Source: Dirofilaria immitis (Eukaryota > Nematoda > Chromadorea > Rhabditida > Onchocercidae). From it: a stretch of DNA of 64,000 nucleotides. Position numbers and translations under genes: made by a program. This document shows, one piece after another, positions 1 to 12,800 of the stretch. The stretch lies in the NCBI GenBank assembly GCA_024305405.1, contig JAKNDB010000087.1:8124501-8188500 (forward strand). The letters are read 5' to 3'. Numbering within the stretch: position 1 is the stretch's first letter; each line of letters starts with the position of its first letter. Under the pieces are notes generated by a model, which ran no database searches, was not told where the DNA came from, and worked only from the letters and a program-made list of their open reading frames with translations.

Positions 1-26
1 TCTTAACAATATGATATATTAATTTA

Positions 27-3000
27 TTATACCTCTTCATGCGATAAAATTCGTCTTACTCCTTCGGTTGTTGGTACTGTAAAATTTTTTAAACTTCCAG
101 TACGACACACACAACCTGAATTTGTTGTTCTTTCTGTATTTTTTTCCGCTGCTATTTGTGATCCTTTTGATTTAGGGATCATATTTGTGAGACCTGAATA
201 TTCAAGAAATGACGAATATTTCGAAATTCGTGTTGGAATAATAATAAAACATAAAAACAATTAGCAGCAGCATCGATGTAAATTTCAAAAAATTTCAATT
301 TATTCCGATTAAATTCATTCAATTAATGCGTTAATTATGCGTATAGATCATAATCGCTTAACATACTAGGTTTTAAATTAAAATTAATACCATTGTTAAT
401 AAGTTCATTACTTTCTTCGCTATAAGTGTGTCCCACTTCTTGACATACATTTTTAAATTAGTCATCGACTGAGAGCGTTTCATAATAAACGGTTTCTAGA
501 ATACAAAAATTTAGAAGAATTATCTTTACCAATGCAATTTGAAAGCAATTGAAAAAACTTTCAAATTTCTTTTGTTAGATTCATTAACATCAGGGTAAAT
601 AGAAATCGACTAACCGATTGATTAAACGAAAACTAATTTTTTTGAAACGTTCAAAGCCTGAAGATTAAGCTATTATGATTTCTCAAACATAAATTAATCA
701 ACCTGAAAATTATTAGGATTCTGATGAACAGCGATTGTTTCTTTGTAATATTTTCTTGAAGAATTTTTAGCAGAATTTCTTATGTAAACATTTTCAGGTT
801 TAGCATATTGTTGTTCATTAGCTGCTTGATCGGTTAAATTAAGTATTTCCTTCGAATATTTCTGGCTGTAATATTTATTAATCATTTCAAATTTTAGTTA
901 CTTACTTGTACTCTTATTAGCTAGACGTGCAAAAATAATTATGTACTCAATTACTATATTCCATTACCATAGCATATTTATGTAATTAACGACTATTCAA
1001 ATTGAAATTCATTTAAAAATTGTTGATTATTTGTAGATCATTTTTCATATCTGATAAATGCGCAGCGATATTCAATATCATTTATTACGTCCCTTATTAA
1101 ATTATGGTATAGTTTAGTCTGAAAGCATTTGAATGTTTAACTATCTTTTATATCGATTAAAATTAATTTACTCATATTCTTTGCTACTATTCATTTTATC
1201 ACTCATGAATTGATTGATTCGTAATTCTCCATCAGTAATCATATTACTAATTCGTTTTCAATTCTGAAATTATAAATTGTTTTATTCATTCATGTCATAA
1301 AATCATGCTATTTTTATATGCATACAATAATAACTAATTTTAAGCTTTCAAATTTCTCGTTACACGTAATTTTTTAAGCTTTCCTGATCAGTGTTAATGT
1401 TTAATTAAATTAAACGAGTAGTTAAATAAAATGAAACATATAAAGCAATTGATTATTTAAAAGTTAGCAATTCTAATAATAGTTTGAAATAAGCAAAAAT
1501 TAGATTAGACAAACATTTTATCGCAGCTTCGTTTTGGAAACAGAACTATCGATAAAATGATAGAAAGATTGGCTATGAAAATATGCAAAAGAGCCTGAAT
1601 ACTTTCAATATAATAATAAGGCACAATGCACGATAATTGTATCCAATGAAAATTTGTCAAGTCATAATATGATTTGCAAGATGGCGTATATCGGAGGAAA
1701 AAGCTGAAAATTATTGTAATATTTATGAAAAGAAATGATACAAAATTTTATATAATTTTATTGTATTAATTAGATTATACCTTTTTTCATTCTACCTTAA
1801 AATATGAAATAAAACGAAAGTTTTATAAGACAGTAACTGATATAAATGATAAATATATTGATTTTACTATGTAATCAATTAAATACGAAATTCAGAAATT
1901 AAAATTTAAAATTTTCGCTTCATATGGTGCATTTATAAAATGCAAAAATTTCAATTTTATAATTTATTTTTGTTTATAAAGCGATAAAATTTATTTAATA
2001 TCTTTTTTCATTACTTTTTTTGTAGTAGGGCTTTAAACTAATATGCAAATTATTGCCAAAATCCATGAGGGATAAATTGAGAATGATTACTATATGCGCA
2101 ATATAAAATGCAGAGATACGAATACGTAAATAGAATTATAGAAGAGACAAGAGTGATGTTATTGTTTATTGTAGGCCATTTTCCGGTAAAAAGATAATCA
2201 CTGTGCCAAGTAATAAAATCAGTGCAGTAATTAGCAAATAATTTTCAGTAATAAAAAATGATAAGGAAAGAGATATTAAAATATAGTCCATTAAATGATT
2301 TATTTTTCTGCTTGGGCAAAGCTTAATTTGTATTCAAATTACGGAAAAAGTAATTTACAGAAAAACATTTTAAATTCTTTTTTTATTCTTTGTTTTTCTC
2401 TTTTAAAAAATAATTGGATTTAAATATATTTGGTTTTATAAAATGTGAATTTTTTGTTGAACCATTTTTGGATAATATTTGATTCAATGATAATTTTCTT
2501 GATATTTGAATAATAAAAATTTCATGTAATTTATTATCGCATAACTTTTACTATGACGTTTTCATTTAATATAGAATAGCTCATTATTAAAATGCATCAT
2601 CGCTAAATTTATGATAATTGTAGTTTGCAATTAAATACTAGATAACTTTCGATATATCTTGTAAGAAATTTGTACATACGGTTAATGATTAGCATCTACA
2701 CTATTTTATAATACATCATGAAATATTTACCTGTAGGAGTGAGAAAATCCAATACCAAATATTGGTATATCGCGGCTGATACTAAAATATTCATTGTACC
2801 ATAAGATAAGTGTAGTATTATATAATATAGAAGTAAAATTGAGCAAAACAAAAACTATTAATAATCGTTTTTGCCAATAAATAGCTGCTATTAGTCCACA
2901 AATGCATGAAAAAATCTGAAATTAATTTAGTAAATTTTTTTATGAATCAATTGATATATAATAAGGATTTTGATTCAGAATTAAAATGAAATCAGAGTTT

Positions 3001-3472
3001 TATAAGTAATACCACAAAGTTGATATCCTTTAATTTATAAGGTTTTATTCGCAAGATGCAGTTGATGGTATATTTTCGATATGAACAGTTTAATTTCATT
3101 TTTATTTTGATATTCATCATTTTTATCTTTATGTCTATTCAATTTTAAATTTAATTGAAATTCCAATCAAAATTACTAATTTTTCAATTATATAACTTAC
3201 AACTTTTGATTTAAATTTATTCTTCGAACATTTAAATTTTTATTTGAAATTTCAAAATTTTAAAATATAAAAAATAGAGTAAATTAGCTGAAATTGTGTG
3301 AATTTAAAGAATGTAGTTTACAGGTACAATGTATATTTACTTGAAATGAATTAAAAGCCATCGGTATCCACATTCTACCAGTTGAGTCAAAAATTTGACG
3401 TATTACTGTTAGCAGAAGCCATATTGAAATAACAAACAGGTACCAGGCTCGTGAACTTCGAGACCAACACAT
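27..3472 (-). CDS. NKAIN-like Na+/K+-ATPase-interacting membrane protein, six exons
   Basis: Exons on the minus strand: 3472-3341, 2915-2731, 1703-1515, 865-703, 495-367, 193-27. All splice phases agree if one base is added to the T5 run at 450-454; the product is then 321 aa. The start ATG (3472) lies just behind a TATTAG acceptor. Exon 1 carries RQIFDSTGRMWIPM, matching the NKAIN signature RQIFD-x2-G-x2-W-P as I recall it. Hydrophobic segments lie near residues 9-24, 40-56, 60-82 and 140-166, the four-pass NKAIN plan; the segment before the last holds two Cys (SC, LSC) and YIESIQ, like vertebrate YIEVAHSSLQ. Known NKAINs are about 200 aa and bind the sodium pump beta subunit in the plasma membrane; this one has an extra hydrophilic tail of about 150 aa with RSQSMTNL, a possible phosphosite. 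The donor of exon 3 (AT|GTTTGT) is weaker. Family call rests on recalled motifs; the tail exons rest on phase and composition. Confidence 0.82.
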
Positions 3473-6400
3473 TAGTGCTAATACATCAAATTGGCCATAT
3501 TTTAAAATGTTTTCTAAAAATCAGGTTTCTCTTTTGATTATTTAGAATTTTTTTAACAAATAATGACATAATATCATTTATAGAAGCAAACATAAAAAAA
3601 CTAATTAGAATTTGGATAGGTGAATTATAGGATTATATTTAATTAATTGAGGTGATTAAAACAAATTAAATTAGCTATAACAAATTTTAAAGAAATATAT
3701 CATACAAAATAACAAAAATGCGAAGAAAAAATGCAGGCGGATAAAAATATGGGCTATTTGCATAAATAGCGGCCTTTCAATTCATTTAAAATCCGCATTA
3801 AATTCATCTTGAGCAAACCTGCAATTTTATAGTATATTGATGGGGAATTGAGAAAATGAGTGATCAGTACAAGTGATATTTTAATAGAATTTTTACGGGC
3901 ACAAAATTTCCTCGGCTAACTGATGTTTATGTTTTTTGCCCAAAAAAATTTTATTGCAACTTCCATAATCGTTATGACTTCTTATTGCATTGAAAATCTT
4001 ACATTGTCCTATTTTTTCATGAAATTGAAAGGAAAGACGAAAGAATTTTATTTAAAAAAATGCAAATTTCTCAAGTAAAGTATAATTAATTTTGACAGGA
4101 AAAATTATTGAAAATCATATATATATATATTCGAAGAAGAAAGATAGAAAAAATAAGATCAGAAATTATTAAAATTTCAAATATTTATATTTATTTGAAA
4201 TGTTATTTTCTTTATCACATGTTATAAAGCAATTATTGTATGACTTTCAGCTCTGTTAAGTGAAAAAAGAATATAGCGAAATTACAATTTTAATTAGGCA
4301 GAAAGAAATAATTAGACGAAAAATGCCAACAATTAGATAGCACAATTAGATTAATGCAATTAGAACAATATATATATAAATAATTTGAAATTCGTATTAT
4401 TTGACGCTCAGAGAGAAAAAAATCTATTATTAATAAACGCTAATAATGTCGTATATCATTATAAAAATACTTGATAAATATATGGAAAAAATTAGATAGT
4501 TGCATAATAGAAAGTGAAATAAATTAGGAAAAAGATTTTCGTAATGATATGCAAAATAATAATTGCTCTATTATTTTTTTAATATTTTTAATTATTTTAT
4601 ATCTTTTCAATGAGCAGAAAAAGTCTCAAAAATTAATTATTTTTGGAATCAGTTAGAAATTACAAAAAAATTTTATGAATTTTTAATCTATTCATTAAAA
4701 AGTTGATTAAAAGTAAAATTTAATTCAAAATTTTCACTGTAATATTTGTTACTTCTTTTGTTTTTATCAAATCATCTTATTCTATTTATCATTCAATTAA
4801 TTTTAACGATTTTAAAAAGAATAAAAATGAAAAGAGCATGACAGTAGATGGATAAAAGAAATACGAAAACAGGAAATAATTTTTAATTTTCAATGAATCA
4901 TGGGTAAGAAAAGAATACTTTTGCAAAAACTCCGACACTTAACTTTTAAAAATCTTGAAAAGTGCAATAGCATTATGTTATTTCAGAACACTGCACTGAT
5001 TCTAAATCTTGATTTCTAATAGATTTGAAAAGATAAAGTAGCGAATAACTTAGTGATGGATGAATCGGAACACAAAAAACTTTATTTTACTGCCTGCTGA
5101 TGATAAGTGATGTTTGTTGACTTAATCTATAGAATTTTATAAAATATTTAAAATTGATATGGAGCATCTAATTCAGAGCATTCGGAGTTTTTTTTTAGTC
5201 AGAATTTGATTTTTAAACAGAAAAAAGTATTTTAGACTTAAAATTTTTTTGAATTGCTAGAAGTATTAATAACTAATAAGCTTTATTCATATTTCACTAC
5301 TGTCCTTCCAATTCTTATTTCATAAATAATTCAAATTTTTGTAATTAACTGATTTCCAAGTTGAAGGAGATTCATAATATTTAAAAGCTGTAATATCTTC
5401 TAAAAAATAATTTAAACGAAGCAAAATTCTAAAATTTTTACCTTGAAACTGTTGGGCTTGAGCAATAAAGAATTAAAATATTAGAATTTCATGTAAGAAA
5501 AGAAAGTTCAAGGAAAAATCTTTAATTTTCTTGTCCTGCAAAAAACTTATAACGACATTTTAGATTTTCAAACTGATTATCAAAATCAATATACAGCATT
5601 TTTCAAGACGAAACAAAATTTCATTTGCTGCCTACATAAATTTCCTATGCTTATCCAGCTCGCTATGCAACAAAGCAACCCCTTTCCTAAAAAGGAGTAA
5701 CATGATATGTCTTCGGTGAATAAAAGTTTTGCAAGAATCCGTTCTTTAAAAGTAACATTACGAAATTTTCCGTTTTGATAGTTTCACTAAACTTTAGACT
5801 TCCATGCAAATCAAATTCAATCCCTCAATGCTGCATGTTGAATAATTTAATGACATTTGAAATCTATTTTTGAAGACGAAAAGAACTAATGTAATCAAAT
5901 TTCATTATATGAGTAAAATTAATTCACCAATTTACGATTTCATCTATTGTGAGATTGATAATATTTACTGGAAGAAAAATGGTTGGTGATGTTACAAAAC
6001 AATGATATAATGACAATTTGTTGGAAAATTATGTAATTTTGAGATCTACCTTAAAATTTTCCATTACGTTATATTTCAATTCTTAAATCTATCAGTTCTT
6101 GTTTTACATCATTTCATGAAAATTTTAGAAAACAAGAACTTTCAGCAGAGAAGAGAGTTTTTCTTTTTATTTTTTTATGTGGTTTTTGAAAACAACGATA
6201 TAAAAAAGTTGCGAAGCAAATTGCGCAAGAAATGTGAAATGAACCCTATGGTCACATTATTTATCCCCACGAAGTTAGGTTGGCTAAGTGATAAATACAA
6301 TAGGAGAAAATGATAGAATTATTGATTAAGCTGGTTTATTTGTTCTTATATATAACCTCTAGGAAAAGAAATCGGTAGTAAACATTTAATCTTTAGTAAA

Positions 6401-7698
6401 TTAGTCAAATATATCGGCTATTTCCATTATCATATTACGATGAAATAATTTTATGAAGTTATATAAAATAATAAATAAGGTAAATAAATGGCTAAAAACT
6501 TAATATAAAATCAAAATATAAGGGAATTTAAAAGTACTGATATGATATTTTCAACTTTAACCAAAATTTACGCCTGTTAAAATTTCGTTTCACAATCGTT
6601 TGGAAAAAAGCTTCTAAGGAAATGATGATTTTTTTAACTAAGATTGTTATAGCATGGAAGGACATAGGTAGAAAAGAAAAATAAGTCCTCAATGACCTTC
6701 TTAAAAACACAATTTTTCATCGGAAGAAATCTCTCAAAAGAATGAATAAAAAGTGTAATTTAAGAAAAAACTTAGAGAATTGTTAATAAAAGTTGTCGTA
6801 CTAATCATTTGTGAATACACAAAAGAATTGGAAGGAAAAGTTTTTGGTAACAAACTAAAAAAGTATTAAAATCTTAGGATTTAAAATTTTCTTTTCCTTC
6901 TTTGGTACAAGAAGTTTTAAATTTTGAATAGTTGAGCGAAAATAGTCCAAATTATTTTCCGAAAATATTGAAAGATGTTGAATGTTTGATGACATTTGAT
7001 AGATACAATTTAAATTTCTGATAAGAAATAAAATAGGAAATCAAAATGACACCATTGCTCATGCAAAAGAATTTGTTTAATCTTTTGATTATCGATTGAT
7101 ATGGGAAAAGGAAGATGAATATCTAGAAAAATGATTGCTAATTACTTGCAATAATTTCTACGACCCTTTGTTGTATAATCTTTCAATACAAAATTAATTT
7201 CTTATGTATTTATTATATGATGTGAAGGATATAAACACAAATGAGCTTTCATAAAAATAATCGATTCTAAAAAATAAAATTTGATTTAATTTTATCCGTT
7301 AATTTGAATGCTTATAATTTTAAAACAAATGATAACAGTTGTAAGTGGAAGTTGTCATATTGTTGCAATGAATAATATCAATCAATAATTATGGTTTTAT
7401 TTCTTTTTCATTCCATCTTTTTTGTTTTGTTTTGACAGAAATAAATAAATTTAAAAAATAGTGATAATATTCGATGTAATGATTAATTTTACCTTGACTT
7501 CATATGCATATTCATTAAATACGAAGCTATTCTATTTATTATATTCCATTTTATTTTTCTTAAATAAATGATTAAATTTATACATATATCTAAATAAATT
7601 GAGAAAAAAAGAAAGAAAAAAAAGTAAGACAAATCTCGGATACAATAGTAAATAACGGCAAACGTGTGGTCACAATTATTTTATGTGATACATTGAGA

Positions 7699-7707
7699 TG
7701 ACCTTGA
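7699..7707 (-). promoter_or_regulatory. TCAAGGTCA nuclear-receptor half-site
   Basis: The plus strand reads TGACCTTGA, i.e. TCAAGGTCA on the minus strand, a perfect extended half-site of the kind bound by NR5 and ERR type nuclear receptors. It sits in a locally GC-richer patch about 2.1 kb upstream of the peroxisomal thiolase gene. A nine-base match can occur by chance in a region this size, so regulatory function is only a suggestion. Confidence 0.25.
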
Positions 7708-9021
7708 ACCTGTCATTTCATTCGCTATTATTATAAAATCACTGGTAGGCAGGGAAAGCGGTAAGAGTAGATAGACGAAGGGAGAATAATAGTAATAATG
7801 ATTGAAATATACGCATAATAATAAAAATAGTACACCAATCATGCAAATTAAATTCTGCTGGCATACTATGACAAAAGTTTGGCCTCGTCTTCTTGAACCT
7901 CTCGAAAATAGACAGACAGTATTAATTACTGTTAATGTAACCTTTTTAATTCTTTTTTAACTAGCTAAAAAAACATAAATTATTTATTTAATTCATCATT
8001 ATAAAAGCTATATTATAAAACATTGAAAAATATATTATAAAAAATAAAGAAATCTTTTGAAAAAAGCAAAAAGTTTTTGTTTTGCTTCAACAAGAATATA
8101 TAAAATAAAATATATAATAGTTAAAATATTTTAAATTAACTAACTTCATGATTGTCGTTCTTTAACTATTTTAAATTATTGATAATTTTTATAAATGATA
8201 AATTTGCAAACAAATTTATTCATAACATCGTTATTCATTCATATTTATTTTGAAACAATTCAATTATAGCAAAAATGCTGCTTTACCATCCTTATCACTA
8301 ATCATTTAAATAAAACTTTTCCGTCACTTAAATTGTCAATTATTTTGTTACAAAAACTTCTTACTTATGCGATAGATTTACCCTATTGAAAATACAAATA
8401 ATTGGATGAATCTTTACTCTGTTGGATTCAAAAATAACATACTCCTAAAATAATTTAACAGCATTTATGCGTAAATTTTAAATATGTAAAGAAAATTTTT
8501 ATCATATCCAAAGTCAGAATTTAAAATCAAATTTAGAAATAAAATTGATAGTGCCTAGATTTGACTAAATATCTATCTGGAATGTACTGTTAAAAAGAAC
8601 TGAGAAGTTGAGGATGAGTTTTAGCTGTGTTTGCAAATTATGATTCTCGAAGCACTGAAATGCTCCAAAACCAGTATTGTTAATGATTCTATTCACCTTC
8701 TCCCGTTTCAATGTGTTCTATGTCGTGAGAAATGTTTCAATCGTTATAATAATTTAATTAAATTTTCAGGCAATGGTATTTTATTAATTCCATTTCAGCA
8801 TAGATTAAACTAAAAATTAAAATTTCAAGACTGCTTTTTTAAATTAATTTGAGCCTTATTTTTAAGCTTAATTAGCTCAAATTTAATTAGCATAAATTGA
8901 ATAGTTTTTTCTTATTGTATTATATTTATTAAACAAGACATTTTGAATGTTTGAATGGTATGCTTGATAAAACAACGCCTTCTACTGATTAATGGAACGT
9001 TGCTGACGGCGAAGTTTATTG

Positions 9022-9090
9022 CCATCATTATCGTCACTATCATCATCATCATCATCACCATCATCATCACCATCATCATTATCATCGTCA
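9022..9090. repeat. Imperfect (CAT)n trinucleotide repeat
   Basis: A run of CAT/ATC triplets with TAT, CAC and CGT interruptions. It produces low-complexity open frames (Ile-rich on plus, Met-rich on minus) that are not genes. It lies about 760 bases upstream of the SCPx start codon. Confidence 0.9.
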
Positions 9091-9814
9091 ACAACAACAA
9101 CGAAATAATGATGATGGTAATGACTAATGACATCAACCTCAACAACATGGTCTGAATACCAGCATTACGATTGACAAGAAAATCAATCAGAGCAGTAACC
9201 GCGTCGCATTCCCAGAAATTTAAACTTCACCAATGGATGGATGTTTCATCGCCGCACACTCTCATTTAATTTATCGATTTTTATTTTTCTATCACATGAG
9301 ATGTGTGCCAGTTTTATTTATTTTATTACAATTATTGCTCCGAATTTTCGTATTTTAACTATTCCAACATTTAAATAAGTATTGAAATTATATTAATTAT
9401 TATTTTACGAAATATTAGTAATTTGAAATGCTAAATTGTGCTTTATTCTTCAAATATATTGAAATATTAATTGTAAATTATATTGATTTATTTCATATTT
9501 ATTCTTTAATATACCTTCTCGAAATATATTTTCGAGAAAATTATTAACGAGGAACTTTTTTTCATTTCCACTGATTTAATAAATGATATGGTTGCTAATA
9601 AAAGGAATTTAAAATTTGTAGCAGTTGTAGATGAAAATTTTGTTCTGAAATAAATAAAATGATAACACATTTTATAAAGTTTGAAATAAGTTGCATAATA
9701 TTTAAGTATCTCGTAAGATTATACGCGAACAAAGTGAAATATTAGTTCGGTATATATCCTATTATATCGAATTTGACTTTAATTTAATTTAAAATTGTTT
9801 TTCATGCATTAATC

Positions 9815-9822
9815 ATTTGCAG
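9815..9822 (+). promoter_or_regulatory. Probable trans-splice acceptor of the SCPx mRNA
   Basis: The string ATTTGCAG ends 30 bases before the SCPx ATG at 9853 and no upstream coding exon is visible. In nematodes such an acceptor next to the start codon usually receives a spliced leader. A non-coding upstream exon would explain it equally well. Confidence 0.45.
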
Positions 9823-9852
9823 TTATTGATTGGATAGTTAAACAAGCAAATA

Positions 9853-12800
9853 ATGTCACCATCAAAGCAAAAGTCGAAAGTTTATGTTATTGGCATTGGG
9901 ATGACTAAGGTAATGATTTCTGTTAAATTATTCGCATATTGTGATAATTTCGTTAATTTATGCAATTCCTGTTCTGTTTTAATCCCTTTCCTCCCCTAAA
10001 ATTAATTATATCATTTCCCTTTTCCCTTGTCAATTTTGATTCAAAATGATATGTTATCTTCTTAAAAATAAAAAGGAACAAAAACTTTCTTTGTCAATTA
10101 ACCGACTAAAGAAAAGTATGCATATTTCGGAAAATTTTTGATGAAAATAACGATAAATTCTGGTTAATGAGAAAAATAAGAAGGAAAAGGCAAAATGATA
10201 GATTTAAGAATAAATTTTCAACAAAGAATTGAATGTCGGATTCGCTAATTGAATTATTGTTACAATAATTAAGTTAAAGTAACTTTGATAAAAATTCTAT
10301 TAAATCTACTGCCGTTTGATATGATCACTTGTATTTCCTTCGATTTTTTTTTGGTTTGTAAAATAGATTCTAATCATGCTTAAAATTTTTTAAATTTCAG
10401 TTTGTAAAACCAGGATCGGTGCCGAATTGGGATTATCCTGACATGGTAAAAGAAGCAGGTTAGACATTTTGTACATTTTTAAATCTATAGAATGATTAAA
10501 TTTTAACATAATATTCAGTTTATTTTCAGCTGTTTTTTCTTTGATTGGTAAAAGAAATATGTGAACTAAGAATTTCTTTAATTTAGCTTATTTGACGTAT
10601 TTTAAAAATGTAATCAATCGTGAGATTATTTTGCTCTTATAATTGCTACGGGAATATCATATCATCAAGCTATTATTATTGTTGAGCTTATCTTATTATA
10701 CACGAATGTTTTACAGTAGACAAAGCTTTATCTGATGCGAAGCTACAATATAGGGATGTGGAACAAGCAACAGTTGGTTACATATACGGTGGTACTTGTT
10801 GTGGGCAACGAGCGCTTTATGAAATTGGAATAACCGGGATTCCTATTTATAATGCTAGCTATTTGCTTCAATTGCGACATCTTAATATTTGATAAAACTT
10901 AGTTACCATAAAACCATCGACAGTTTTACATTTTGTATAAGCTGAAGTTTTTTTCATTTTTTAAAATTTCTTAAAAAAATTTTTAAGAAAAATCAAAACT
11001 TAATATTTATTTTTAAAATTAAAATTCAATATTTAGAAATTAGAAGAAATATAAAAAGCATATTAATTTCTACGATTTAGATTTTATGATTTTTATATTC
11101 TTCTAGTCAGTTTGCAAAAAGTATTTAATGCATTTCAGGTGAATAATGCATGCGCAAGTGGTTCAACAGTTGTTTATCTCTCAAAATTGTGCATCGAAGG
11201 AGGTTGAAAGAGATTTCAAATTACAATAAAATACAGTAATAATTCTATAATAGTTGACTTTATAATTACTGATTAGCTTCTGTAATTATTTCGAAATCTT
11301 GAATATTAGATTGATGGATAGAAAATTGATTACTAATAAATAAATGCTTAGTAGTTTTGTTTGATGAATTACATTTATAATGAAATGTGTTCCTAATTAT
11401 ATCTATTAAATTCAATTCATTAAAATAATCTTCACGTTTATTACAGAATAAGTAATTGTTGCGAATTAATCCTTATATAATTTTTATTTAATTGTAGATA
11501 TTATGCCTATTTTAAAATTTGCTTTTTTTAAATTTATTCATCTCTAAAGTGGTTTATTTATTAAATAACATAACATATTGAACGAATCGATTATTTAACT
11601 GAAAAATTTACATTTATTAGTGAATTTACTCGTCTTGTTCTGATTTATAACTTATTTTTAATTTTACGATTAGTTGTACATAGCAATTATTTATTCACGA
11701 ATTTGCATACCAAACAAATTAATTTATTAGCCTTTAAAGTATTGTTATATTTCCTGAAAATTATATCTTTTCAGGTCATGCAAATGTTGTGCTTGCAGTA
11801 GGCTTCGAAAAAATGAAAGGCGGCTCATTAGAATCAATGGAAAATAACGATGATCGAACACATGCATTAGAACGACATATTGATATCATTTCTAGCACAT
11901 ATGGCCTGCTACCTGTACCGGTAATGGCTCAAATGTTTGCTAATGCTGGTCGAGAACACATGGATAAATATGGTAGTTTGCTAGCGATAAATCGTCCAAT
12001 TTTCATTAGATCTAATATTCTTTATTGATTTATTATCAATGTTTTATGCCGAAAAATACTTTCCTTCTATTTTATTTTAGAAATTTATTCGCTGAATTTT
12101 CTGAATTTCATTTTTCAATTTTTGAATGGAACAAACAGATTTTAAGAAATATAAATCAAAAATTTGCTTCTTTCCAATAGAACGAAAATTTGAGAAAATC
12201 AGAAAAATCAAAAGAGTAGCAGAAACATGATGAAAAGTTTTGATAACTCGATACTAACTTTTCAGGAACCAAAGAGAACATTTCGCTAAAATAGCTCAAA
12301 AGAATCATAAACATTCTGTTAATAATCCGTGAGTTTATTTAAAATATTTTGAAAGATTTATTTTTGGAGATAGGTAATAGCTAGAAATTCCAATTTCTAT
12401 CGCAGAGAAAACAAAACTAAGAAACGAGAAAAATGAGGAATGAATGAAACATCTAAAAATTTGGACTTATATTAAAATAAATAGTGTGTGGATTGTACCA
12501 AAAGCTAAGAAATCCACTATATTGGTTTATAAACATGACTTTTTTTTCTTTCTGGTATCATTTTTTTCTAATCTTTCTCTTGGTTTCTTTCCGATAACTA
12601 AAATAAGTTTGAAATCGTACTATTAACTTTATATTTTAAATCGAATCATTAAATTTAATGATGTGAAACAACGTTAGAGTAACTGTTCATTGTTAAAGAT
12701 CATCTATTACTTACGTTATTTATCGCGTTTTCTTTTTATAGGAATTCACAATTCCAGAAGGAATATAGTTTAGGCGAGATTCTGAATGCACGAATTATTC

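Larger units (their letters stand above)
3473..9852. other. AT-rich intergenic region between divergent genes
   Basis: This is the shared upstream region of the minus-strand NKAIN-like gene and the plus-strand SCPx gene. I found no coding exon that I can support. Short open frames at 6116-6313 and 6528-6710 are of a size expected by chance in DNA this AT-rich. The stretch 7640-7790 is visibly richer in G and C, and a CAT repeat and a moderately GC-rich block (9150-9260) lie close to the SCPx start, so promoter elements for SCPx probably sit in the last few kilobases. Confidence 0.6.

Noticed and set aside
2168..2245. Hydrophobic minus-strand peptide LITALILLLGTVIIFLPENG between NKAIN exons 2 and 3
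   Set aside because: It looked like a membrane segment, but there is no acceptor before it and the exon chain 2731 to 1703 already joins in phase with the right family motifs.
8912..9155. Overlapping Met-rich and Ile-rich frames
   Set aside because: Both are artefacts of the CAT repeat.
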